Assembly (NCBI GenBank): GCA_964343305.1
Contig: CAYFJO010000531.1
Location: 1-7,063 of the forward strand
DNA: 7,063 nucleotides
Origin: CAYFJO01 sp964343305
GTDB taxonomy: Bacteria; Planctomycetota; Planctomycetia; Pirellulales; Pirellulaceae
Direction of reading: 5' to 3'
Part shown: positions 1 to 5,822 of the stretch, piece by piece
How the letters are laid out: the number at the start of each line of letters is the position of its first letter
How positions within the stretch are numbered: the stretch's first letter is position 1
Notes under the pieces: model-generated
Told to the model about the DNA's origin: nothing
What the model saw: only the letters and a program-made list of their open reading frames with translations
Databases searched by the model: none
Program-made: the position numbers and the translations under genes

Positions 1-67
1 CACTAAACACATCCTCCCGTCCAACAGCGGAAACAACTATCTGCGCATGGTATAGCAAACCCATCGG

Positions 68-88
68 ATCAACGGTCCCTGGAACGTT
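68..88 (+). repeat. Left arm of a 21-base imperfect inverted repeat
   Basis: This arm reads ATCAAC, G, GT, C, then CCTGGAACGTT. It matches the reverse complement of 3992-4012 at 19 of 21 positions, and both differences are transitions. The match stops sharply on the outer side. It lies 335 bases beyond the stop codon of the fused transposase. A rough expectation for such a match anywhere in a window this size is about one in a hundred, so chance is unlikely but not excluded. Confidence 0.55.
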
Positions 89-130
89 TTCCGCCCCTCG
101 AAAATCGCGCAACCGCTCGGCACTCAAGAG

Positions 131-223
131 ATAAACGCCCTGAAGAGAGTGATTCAGGCTTCAAGAGGGATCAGGAGTTTTGAGGCTCGGTCGATACTTG
201 GGACATCTCAGAAAAGGCATTCC
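131..223 (+). pseudogene. Possible remnant of an IS6-type transposase C-terminus
   Basis: The + strand frame reads INALKRVIQASRGIRSFEAR and continues for about ten residues. The pattern Lys-Arg, six residues, Gly, hydrophobic, Lys/Arg, Ser, Phe, then Ala-Arg and Leu-Gly resembles the region near the C-terminus of IS6/IS240-type DDE transposases, which often reads LKR..., GF(K/R)SF..., A...L.G. The frame is closed upstream by a TAG at 53-55, and the neighbouring residues do not match the family. At best this is a short degenerate fragment with indels. The match is from memory and covers only about 25 residues, so chance is a serious alternative. Confidence 0.27.
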
Positions 224-266
224 TTGACGGCACAATCTACCGAAGACGACCACGGCCGCCTTCGCT

Positions 267-410
267 TCAAGGATTCGCAGGAGTCCGCCCCACCTCGGCC
301 AGGGGGAAGCCGCTAACGGGACGAAGAGGAATAGGACGCTGGGCGTAACGACCGAATGGAAAGTAGAACTCCAAGAAGTCGAACTCGTCTCTGAAGCGTA
401 GGCTCGACAT
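267..410 (-). CDS. Possible small ORF downstream of the fused transposase, 47 aa, unknown function
   Basis: An ATG at 408-410 opens a 47-codon frame ending in TGA at 267-269. It starts 12 bases after the transposase stop codon. An AAGGAA tract (415-420 on the minus strand) sits four bases upstream as a plausible ribosome binding site. The product starts MSSLRFRDEFDFLEFYFPFG and is rich in aromatic and acidic residues at the front and in proline and arginine behind. I recognise no family. Its position matches where an accessory gene of a mobile element would sit, but a frame this short is easily open by chance. Confidence 0.3.
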   Translation of the reverse strand: MSSLRFRDEFDFLEFYFPFGRYAQRPIPLRPVSGFPLAEVGRTPANP

Positions 411-422
411 CCGGTTCCTTGT

Positions 423-3332
423 TCATTTCGGAAGCTGCTCCTCACCCGACAATAGAAACTCCAACGGGTCCAGGTTCCGATACTCACATGTCTGGAGAAC
501 GCTGAGCAGCACCAAATGGTTCTTGATCGACGTTTCGGTAAACATCCCATCCGCAAACCTTCTATACTTCGCGAACAGGTTGATCGCGTGTTCAGCATTG
601 TTGTTATTCCAAGGAATTCCGTCGTTGTCCAAGAACGTAAATAGCCGTTCACCATACTTCTCCAGTCGCTTTTGCAGCTTTTCGGCTGCTTCGGACGATG
701 GTCGTTGCCGGCATAACTTCTTAAGGTACTTCAGAGCCTCCGTTTTGTGTTTTCCCAAATATCTCCGTTTCAATCCGTACCGATCAATGGTAAGCACTAT
801 TCGCCTAAACAACTCGCCAAAATCCTGTGCCATTTCCTTGAGTTCAGCATCGAAGGGATTCCGCCGCAACTCGTCATTGATGTCGCGAATCAGGTGGAGA
901 ACGCATTTCTGCTGTCGGCAACTAACTAAGTCATAGGCAGTGAAGAAATCAGAAACAAGGACACCTGCAAAATCACTTAGTCGCTCATGCAGAAACTTAC
1001 CTTCGCGAGAGTCCCTGTATTCGTAGTACACTCCGTCCATATTTGCAAAGACCCATACGTAGCCTGATTTCCCCTTTAGCTTCACAGTTGTTTCGTCAAC
1101 GTGAAGAAGTGGGCCATTCAACAGTTCCGACAAGAGTCCTCTGCACGATTCTTCATATCGCTTGGCAAGGGACGCTTTGAATCGGTAAGTGTGCTTTGGC
1201 ACATGCAAGTGAAACAGATCACTCAGTTCTCTCTCCAGCTTCCGCATGCTCTGTCCGCACACCACGTTTTTGTAGACAAACCAACATTTCAAACCGTCAC
1301 CGTATAGCTCCCGCCCCACCGGATAGTCCTTGGACCTGAATTTTTCCCGACACCGTTGGCACTGGTAGCTCCAAGCCACGTAACGCGTTATTTCTTTCTT
1401 CACACCGCTACGAAGAAAGCGCAAGTCAATAACAGTTTTCTCTGCCTTTCGCAGTCTCAATGTTTGTCCGCTGTCGCACACGACGCACTTATCACAGGTC
1501 AGCTCTACGACTCGGGTGGGCTTATTAGGTCGCTTTTTGCGACGTTCTCTTCGACGCTTCCGCGCCATGCTCCGCTTGACCGACGTGCTTGTTCGAACAA
1601 ACACTCTGTCACGTTGGTAGTCGAAATATGCGCAGCGGTTCGCAATTTCAAATTCTGGCAAGCTGAATTCAGCCTTGCCGAAACGAGGACGCCGACTTGG
1701 TCTGGCCAGCAGTTCGCTTGTGCGAGCAACACTGGACGGTTCGTCCGATATCGGACCAGCGTCATCCGTGACGGATGTGACATAATCAGTCAGGAATCGT
1801 AACGCTTGGCAGTCGTCGCGATTGTACTGGATCAATTTTTCCTTCACGTTGGCGTCTTGTGTGCGATCCCATTGCTGCCTCCATACGATGCTGTCGAGTC
1901 CAGTGGCACCAGAATGGGACCATTTGAAGCCTAGAAATGAAGCAATTTCTTTGAGACCGTTCGACCACGTCGGAAAGTAAATGTGGGCAAAGATAATTGA
2001 CAAGAAGTTGACGGACCGTTCAAGAACTCGGTCGAGAGCTTCGCCATGTGCTTCAGCGCCCCGCGATCCAAGCCGCCGTAGCGCTTTCGTCTCGAAGTCA
2101 CCGTAGTGCAGAAGAATATAGTCGTCATAGCAGTCCAGCAAACGGATTACCTCAGCAAAAATGGTTTGCTCCTCTTGTTCGTCGCTAGCCCAGAAGTGCC
2201 GAAATCGTTCTTTCCCTGTGGGCCCAACTTCGAGCATGCCAATTAGGTAATAGAAGTCACGGTGTGGAACGCTCTCGATATCGAGGAAGATCCGCGTCGC
2301 CGCGGTCGGTATCTGGGGGTCTCCATGTATGTGTATTTTGTTCTCACGCCGTGAGAGAGCTCGCAGAGCAAAGCTATGAGACGGAGGGGCGGGTTTTGCT
2401 CGTTTCGGACGTCTTCTAGGTCGAAACGTATACGACAACTGCGTGACAGTGAAAATGCCCCTGCTGTTGTGTCGGGAGACCTCCTTCTGGCTGATCCCTT
2501 TCAGCAGGCTGAGATTGTCCTCATCCTCCGCCTCTTTCCGACAGCGATTCTTGAACTGACACATTTCGCAGTGGTCGTTTAGAAAGAGCGCAGGTGTTGT
2601 TCTGCCGTCAATGTGAGAAAGCAACGTATCAACAAGCGGTCTGATCTGCTCAAGGTATGAAGACAGATGAACTCTGGTTTTCGAGAAATCGGGACCAAAC
2701 ACGATCGAACCACGCTCGGGAAATTGGTCCTGTGCCTCACCAAGAACTCGGGCCCGGTATGCAAGGGCTAGCCGGTGCGCCTTGCCAATGCGTGGATTCG
2801 GACAAAACAACGTAGGCTCGTAATGGAATGGCCCCATGCGCGAGCGACCTTTGACCCTGGTAACGGCGTCAATAACTGACTGTAGTCGTCCACTGGTGGC
2901 ACGGACATTGAAAGCAACCGTGTCTGTGCCGCGGAGATCGGAAAGCGAACACGTTTGGTCGCACGGCCTAGTCGTCGTCTTCTTCGCTTCTTGTTGGAGC
3001 TTTCGGCTCACTTTGTGGCGGAAGTGATCATACAACTCGACAACGAGCCTGATGTAGTCAGTTTCCACAGCGGTAACGCCACCAGCAATCAGGCTGGGCT
3101 TGCGCGGACAGAGTAAATAGGCATCGAAGAGTCCATTCGTGACAGGCTTCTGAATAGTGGACATGTTAGGGCTGCCGAAGGCTGGAGCATAAGGGATCAC
3201 TGCCGCCATTGTAACTTTGTTCGGCACTAAGTTCCCGACCCCGCCAGAACGCGACCGTGTCCTTGTGAAGATGAGAGCTTCGGTCGGGCCGAGTCGCTCG
3301 GGGAGACCGGCCACAGCGTTTCTGGTGGTCAT
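423..3332 (-). CDS. TM0106-type RecB-like nuclease / RNase H-like exonuclease / IS66-type DDE transposase fusion
   Basis: A single open frame of 969 codons ends in TGA at 423-425. Residues 62-265 form a RecB-like nuclease of the TM0106/COG2251 type: an opening TNGLFDAYLLCPRKPSL, a GRL...IDA stretch with candidate catalytic D155, and cysteines C75, C255, C258 and C264 in the one-plus-three arrangement that binds a 4Fe-4S cluster in Cas4 and AddB. Residues about 273-310 carry the family segment LLKGISQKE...GIFTVTQLSYTFRPRR. Residues 346-515 are an RNase_H_2/YprB-like exonuclease: D351-I-E353, then HYGDFET with E414, then Y503-N-R-D-D507. A strongly basic linker (586-607) leads to an IS66 zinc finger (C613, C616, C619, C658, C661) and a DDE domain with D746 (HVDET), D795 (VSDFFTAYD) and E914 (NNNNAEHAI). 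No frameshift or stop separates the parts. Family similarity begins near residue 62, so the ATG at 3162-3164 (residue 57) is a likelier start than the one at 3330-3332; neither has a clear ribosome binding site. The domain calls are secure, and the function of the fusion is unknown. Confidence 0.9.
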   Translation of the reverse strand: MTTRNAVAGLPERLGPTEALIFTRTRSRSGGVGNLVPNKVTMAAVIPYAPAFGSPNMSTIQKPVTNGLFDAYLLCPRKPSLIAGGVTAVETDYIRLVVELYDHFRHKVSRKLQQEAKKTTTRPCDQTCSLSDLRGTDTVAFNVRATSGRLQSVIDAVTRVKGRSRMGPFHYEPTLFCPNPRIGKAHRLALAYRARVLGEAQDQFPERGSIVFGPDFSKTRVHLSSYLEQIRPLVDTLLSHIDGRTTPALFLNDHCEMCQFKNRCRKEAEDEDNLSLLKGISQKEVSRHNSRGIFTVTQLSYTFRPRRRPKRAKPAPPSHSFALRALSRRENKIHIHGDPQIPTAATRIFLDIESVPHRDFYYLIGMLEVGPTGKERFRHFWASDEQEEQTIFAEVIRLLDCYDDYILLHYGDFETKALRRLGSRGAEAHGEALDRVLERSVNFLSIIFAHIYFPTWSNGLKEIASFLGFKWSHSGATGLDSIVWRQQWDRTQDANVKEKLIQYNRDDCQALRFLTDYVTSVTDDAGPISDEPSSVARTSELLARPSRRPRFGKAEFSLPEFEIANRCAYFDYQRDRVFVRTSTSVKRSMARKRRRERRKKRPNKPTRVVELTCDKCVVCDSGQTLRLRKAEKTVIDLRFLRSGVKKEITRYVAWSYQCQRCREKFRSKDYPVGRELYGDGLKCWFVYKNVVCGQSMRKLERELSDLFHLHVPKHTYRFKASLAKRYEESCRGLLSELLNGPLLHVDETTVKLKGKSGYVWVFANMDGVYYEYRDSREGKFLHERLSDFAGVLVSDFFTAYDLVSCRQQKCVLHLIRDINDELRRNPFDAELKEMAQDFGELFRRIVLTIDRYGLKRRYLGKHKTEALKYLKKLCRQRPSSEAAEKLQKRLEKYGERLFTFLDNDGIPWNNNNAEHAINLFAKYRRFADGMFTETSIKNHLVLLSVLQTCEYRNLDPLEFLLSGEEQLPK

Positions 3333-3701
3333 GGGCAGTTTGGGGTCATACCACTTGATGCTCCAACGAGCGAGTCATGGAGTCGATCACCATGGGCAAG
3401 GCCGGCCGGTGTCAAATATGTGCTTTTCTTTGAGTGATCGCCACCCGTGCTTGATGCGGAGCTGTTTCAGGCGGCGCGCGAAGTTATCGTTCATGGTGCG
3501 GTCTACCGCGCACCTTCGCTGAGAACAGCAACTTGCTGCCGGATCGGCAGGTACGCGTGGAAAGGCTCTTGTAAGAAAAGGGGGCGTTCGCAGCCAATTC
3601 ATCTGCGCTACGGTGGTAGTGTCAACGAAACACCGATCGCCGAAATTCAACAAGATTCTTTCCAAGGTGTTTGCTTATACGCACCAGGTAGGAGTAGCAC
3701 G
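3333..3701. other. Stretch without a recognisable gene upstream of the fused transposase
   Basis: This region should hold the promoter of the minus-strand transposase. The only box I can see is TTGACA on the minus strand at 3410-3415, but nothing resembling TATAAT lies 16-18 bases downstream of it. A minus-strand frame from a TTG at 3663-3665 to a stop at 3387-3389 has an unremarkable sequence and no ribosome binding site, and I do not accept it as a gene. The run GGCCGGCC (3400-3407) is a short GC palindrome of unknown meaning. Confidence 0.5.
3690..3694 (+). promoter_or_regulatory. Ribosome binding site AGGAG before the Tat-like ORF
   Basis: AGGAG lies seven bases before the ATG at 3702, which is close to ideal spacing. 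It is the main reason to believe translation once began there, even though the reading frame downstream soon fails. Confidence 0.5.
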
Positions 3702-3872
3702 ATGAGCAAAAGCATAAATGGACTGAACCGCAGGCGGTTTCTCGATCTGATCGCGACGGGCACCACTATATCCCCAGAGCAGTTTGAGTATGCCAGAGAA
3801 GCCGAAGTTGTGAGTTGTCGGGATAAAACTGAAGTTTCACGAATTCGGCATCGAGTTTTCGGACAAGCCTAA
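3702..3872 (+). pseudogene. Truncated ORF with a Tat-like twin-arginine N-terminus, 56 aa
   Basis: The frame starts MSKSINGLNRRRFLDLIATG and stops at TAA 3870-3872. The NRRRFL segment near the N-terminus, followed by moderately hydrophobic residues, resembles a twin-arginine (Tat) export signal, which is frequent on planctomycete secreted enzymes. AGGAG is correctly spaced upstream. After about residue 23 the sequence becomes hydrophilic with no cleavage site, and I recognise nothing in the rest. The likely reading is the 5' end of a secreted-protein gene that was truncated or frameshifted. A second frame overlapping its end continues open to a TAG at 3988-3990, compatible with a frameshift. 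It lies inside the span bounded by the inverted repeats, so it could be cargo or older host sequence. Confidence 0.4.
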
Positions 3873-3991
3873 GAGTGTCGCCGCGGCCGGGCAGTTTGGC
3901 AAACGCATCCAACTCGTCCTCGGCCAAGTGGTAAAGGCATGTCAGCGGCTGTCGGGTCGCTGTCCTTGCGAGACACGGAACGAATTCTAGG

Positions 3992-4012
3992 AACGTTCCA
4001 GGAACTGTTGAT
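3992..4012 (-). repeat. Right arm of the 21-base imperfect inverted repeat
   Basis: On the minus strand this reads ATCAAC, A, GT, T, then CCTGGAACGTT, matching the left arm at 68-88 in 19 of 21 positions. It lies 660 bases upstream of the fused transposase start. The inner edge overlaps a perfect ten-base palindrome, GGAACGTTCC (3990-3999), which the left arm keeps only in part (GGAACGTT). Similarity ends abruptly outward of 4012. Confidence 0.55.
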
Positions 4013-4049
4013 TAGCCTGTGATGAAACAACTCGTCATGCAGTTGCAAA

Positions 4050-4241
4050 ATGCCTAGCGCGGCGCACTGCCGCGGAACAAAGACAAGTTGGAAACCGGAA
4101 CAGCACCCTAAGAACCGCTACACACAATCGTTTACCCTACTGACCCTCGGCGTGATTTACCTCAATAATGGGTACACGCGGATCACGCTGAAAGCTACCA
4201 GCAAAGCGACCGAAAAGGTCTGCGATGTGAAATCCACCTGA
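4050..4241 (+). pseudogene. Remnant resembling the C-terminal beta-rich tail of a planctomycete secreted hydrolase
   Basis: The 63-codon frame ends in TGA at 4239-4241. From about residue 30 it reads LLTLGVIYLNNGYTRITLKA and then ATSKATEKVCDVKST. Alternating hydrophobic residues and the pattern 'LG.I.L..G...LTLKA...VCDVKS' resemble the final beta strands seen at the C-termini of many planctomycete sulfatases and glycosidases, where such a pattern often ends in a short '(V/I)xL' strand. Here the next frame supplies a continuation (IHLTATGG), so a one-base shift may have cut the end. No catalytic domain precedes it and no ribosome binding site is evident at the ATG. I read it as the surviving 3' end of a deleted gene; a small independent gene is a weaker alternative. 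Confidence 0.37.
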
Positions 4242-4262
4242 CTGCGACGGGTGGAATAACCC

Positions 4263-4270
4263 AAAAGGAG
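4263..4270 (+). promoter_or_regulatory. Strong ribosome binding site that fixes the sulfatase GTG start
   Basis: AAAAGGAG lies six bases before the GTG at 4277-4279. The first in-frame ATG (4319-4321, residue 15) has no comparable purine tract, so the GTG is the better start even though the ATG would also leave an intact signal peptide. Confidence 0.75.
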
Positions 4271-4276
4271 AAAACC

Positions 4277-5797
4277 GTGATCGAAAGTTCCATCAAGATC
4301 AGGCAACCGTGCAGTGGGATGCTACGGGCTACTTTGACGCCAATTCTTCTCGTCGTATTGTTGCTGTTCACTGGTTCCTTCGTGACAACTCTGCCTGCGG
4401 CAGATGTCAATCGGGCGCCGAACTTCGTCTTGATTCTGGTCGACAACCTCGGTTATGGCGACGTGGCGTGTTTTGGTTCGACGAAACACCGCACGCCAAA
4501 CATCGACCGGCTGGCGAGCGAAGGGGCGCGGCTGACGAGTTTCTACAGTGCGGCTCCAGTCTGCACGCCGGCGCGCGCGAGTTTTCTGACGGGTTGCTAT
4601 CCGCGCCGAGTGGGATTGCACGTCGATTACAACGGAACGCAGGTGCTGATGGCCGTCTCATCGCGTGGATTGAATCCAGACGAGCATACGATCGCCGAAC
4701 TGCTGAAGGATCACGGGTACGCCACAGCCTGTTTCGGCAAATGGCATCTGGGCGACCAGCCGCCGTTTCTGCCGCGCCGCCACGGATTCGACGAGTTCTT
4801 TGGGCTTCCTTATAGTGAAGACATGGGCGAACGTCCGGCAACCGAGTACCGAACGGCCGTTCCGCCCCTACCGCTGCTCGAAAGAGAAACCGTGATCGAA
4901 GCGCCGACCGATCCGAGTCGGTTGACGCGCCGGTTTACCGAACGGGCGGCAAAGTTCATCGCGAACAACAAAGACCGACCTTTCTTTCTCTATCTGCCGC
5001 ACACGATGCCCGGCAGCACGCGTGAGTCGTTTGCTAGTGAGCGGTTCAAGGGCAAGTCTGCCAACGGCACCTACGGCGACGCTGTCGAGGAACTCGACTG
5101 GTCGACGGGCGAGATCTTGAAAGCGCTGAAGGACAATGGAATCGACAAGCAGACGCTCGTGATCTGGACGTCCGACAACGGACCATCGCTCCGCAGGAAC
5201 GTGGCACACGGCAGCATCGAACCTTTGCAAGGTTGGGGCTACTCCACCGGCGAAGGCGGCATGCGGATGCCGTTTGTCGCTCGCTGGCCGGATCAGATTC
5301 CGGCGGGAACGCAGTCGGACGAGTTGACCACGGCCATGGATCTTTTGCCTACCCTCGTCAAGCTGGCCGGCGGCGAAGTGCCCGCAGATCGCGTGATCGA
5401 CGGCCACGACATCTGGCCGCTGCTGCGGGGCAAGGCGGGCGCAAAGTCTCCGTACGAAGCGTTTTATTTCTATTTCCTTGGTCAGTTGCAGGCCGTGCGG
5501 TCCGGCAAGTGGAAGTTGTATCTGTCGTTGGAAGAAAAGTGGGATCGCCGCCGCTGGCGCAACGAGCGCGGGGACCCGTGCGAGTTAAAGCTGGTTGATC
5601 TCGATGCGGATATCCGGGAAGAGAACAACCTAGCCTCAGCGAATCCAGAGGTAGTCAAACGACTGATGGGGTACGCGGAGCAGGCCCGCGAAGAATTGGG
5701 CGACATCGGCAGGCACGGAAAAGGCCAGCGCCCGGCCGGACATTATCCGAATCCCCGGCCGCTTTGGCTTAATCAGGTCAAGAGTGTGCCAGAGTAG
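4277..5797 (+). CDS. Secreted formylglycine-dependent sulfatase (arylsulfatase family, S1)
   Basis: The 506-residue product has the usual length of S1 sulfatases, which hydrolyse sulfate esters outside the cytoplasm after a cysteine is oxidised to formylglycine. A basic N-terminus, a hydrophobic core (about 20-36) and LPAA near 39-42 form a Sec signal peptide. The formylglycine site is C96 in C-T-P-A-R, followed by ASFLTG; the second signature is GYATACFGKWHLG (148-160), with K155 and H157. Other active-site residues visible are D56, H242 (PHTMPG), and D300 with N301 (TSDNG). Two family positions deviate. The usual Asp-Asp pair near residue 56 is Asp-Asn (VDNLGYGD), and the lysine normally found before the EGG motif appears to be G321 (LQGWGYSTGEGG). 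The gene ends in TAG, 25 bases before the next gene, so cotranscription is likely. Substrate cannot be read from the sequence; sulfated polysaccharide or glycolipid fits the context. The maturation enzyme is not in the window. Confidence 0.95.
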   Translation: MIESSIKIRQPCSGMLRATLTPILLVVLLLFTGSFVTTLPAADVNRAPNFVLILVDNLGYGDVACFGSTKHRTPNIDRLASEGARLTSFYSAAPVCTPARASFLTGCYPRRVGLHVDYNGTQVLMAVSSRGLNPDEHTIAELLKDHGYATACFGKWHLGDQPPFLPRRHGFDEFFGLPYSEDMGERPATEYRTAVPPLPLLERETVIEAPTDPSRLTRRFTERAAKFIANNKDRPFFLYLPHTMPGSTRESFASERFKGKSANGTYGDAVEELDWSTGEILKALKDNGIDKQTLVIWTSDNGPSLRRNVAHGSIEPLQGWGYSTGEGGMRMPFVARWPDQIPAGTQSDELTTAMDLLPTLVKLAGGEVPADRVIDGHDIWPLLRGKAGAKSPYEAFYFYFLGQLQAVRSGKWKLYLSLEEKWDRRRWRNERGDPCELKLVDLDADIREENNLASANPEVVKRLMGYAEQAREELGDIGRHGKGQRPAGHYPNPRPLWLNQVKSVPE

Positions 5798-5822
5798 TTG
5801 TTAGAATAATGCTTATGAAAGG

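Larger units (their letters stand above)
68..4012. mobile_element. Candidate transposable element carrying a nuclease-exonuclease-IS66 transposase fusion
   Basis: The proposed limits are the outer edges of two imperfect inverted repeats (68-88 and 3992-4012, 19 of 21 bases matching) lying on either side of the fused transposase gene on the minus strand. The span is 3,945 bases. The cargo between the repeats is the large fusion gene, a possible 47-codon ORF downstream of it, and decayed coding scraps. No target-site duplication is visible: the eight bases outside each arm (60-67 and 4013-4020) do not match. The repeats also do not begin with the GTAAGC-type end usual for IS66 elements. The limits are therefore inference. 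The repeats could instead belong to an older element into which the fusion gene was inserted, or the true ends could lie elsewhere. That a mobile element is present at all rests on the transposase domain and is much more secure than its ends. Confidence 0.45.

Noticed and set aside
161..655. 164-codon minus-strand frame overlapping the 3' end of the fused transposase.
   Set aside because: It overlaps the conserved DDE region in another frame, and its Ser/Arg/Trp-rich sequence shows no family pattern.
1566..1568. Internal ATG (residue 589) that could start a separate transposase-only protein.
   Set aside because: The GGAG before it is only about one base from the ATG, too close for normal initiation; the evidence for a separate product is weak.
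3387..3415. TTGACA on the minus strand as a promoter for the transposase.
   Set aside because: No acceptable -10 hexamer at the correct distance.
3387..3665. 92-codon minus-strand frame upstream of the fusion gene, in the same frame as it.
   Set aside because: TTG start without a ribosome binding site, Cys/Arg/Pro-rich sequence without a domain, and two stops before the fusion start, so it is not an N-terminal extension.
60..4020. Target-site duplication next to the inverted repeats.
   Set aside because: The bases 60-67 (CCCATCGG) and 4013-4020 (TAGCCTGT) do not match, and shifting the boundary by one or two bases does not help.
4249..4262. GGGT/ACCC hairpin just before the sulfatase, as a terminator or regulatory hairpin.
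   Set aside because: Stem of four pairs, no T-run, and it would sit next to the ribosome binding site; too weak to call.
4868..5407. 179-codon minus-strand frame inside the sulfatase.
   Set aside because: Antisense shadow of a GC-rich gene; the + strand frame carries all sulfatase motifs.
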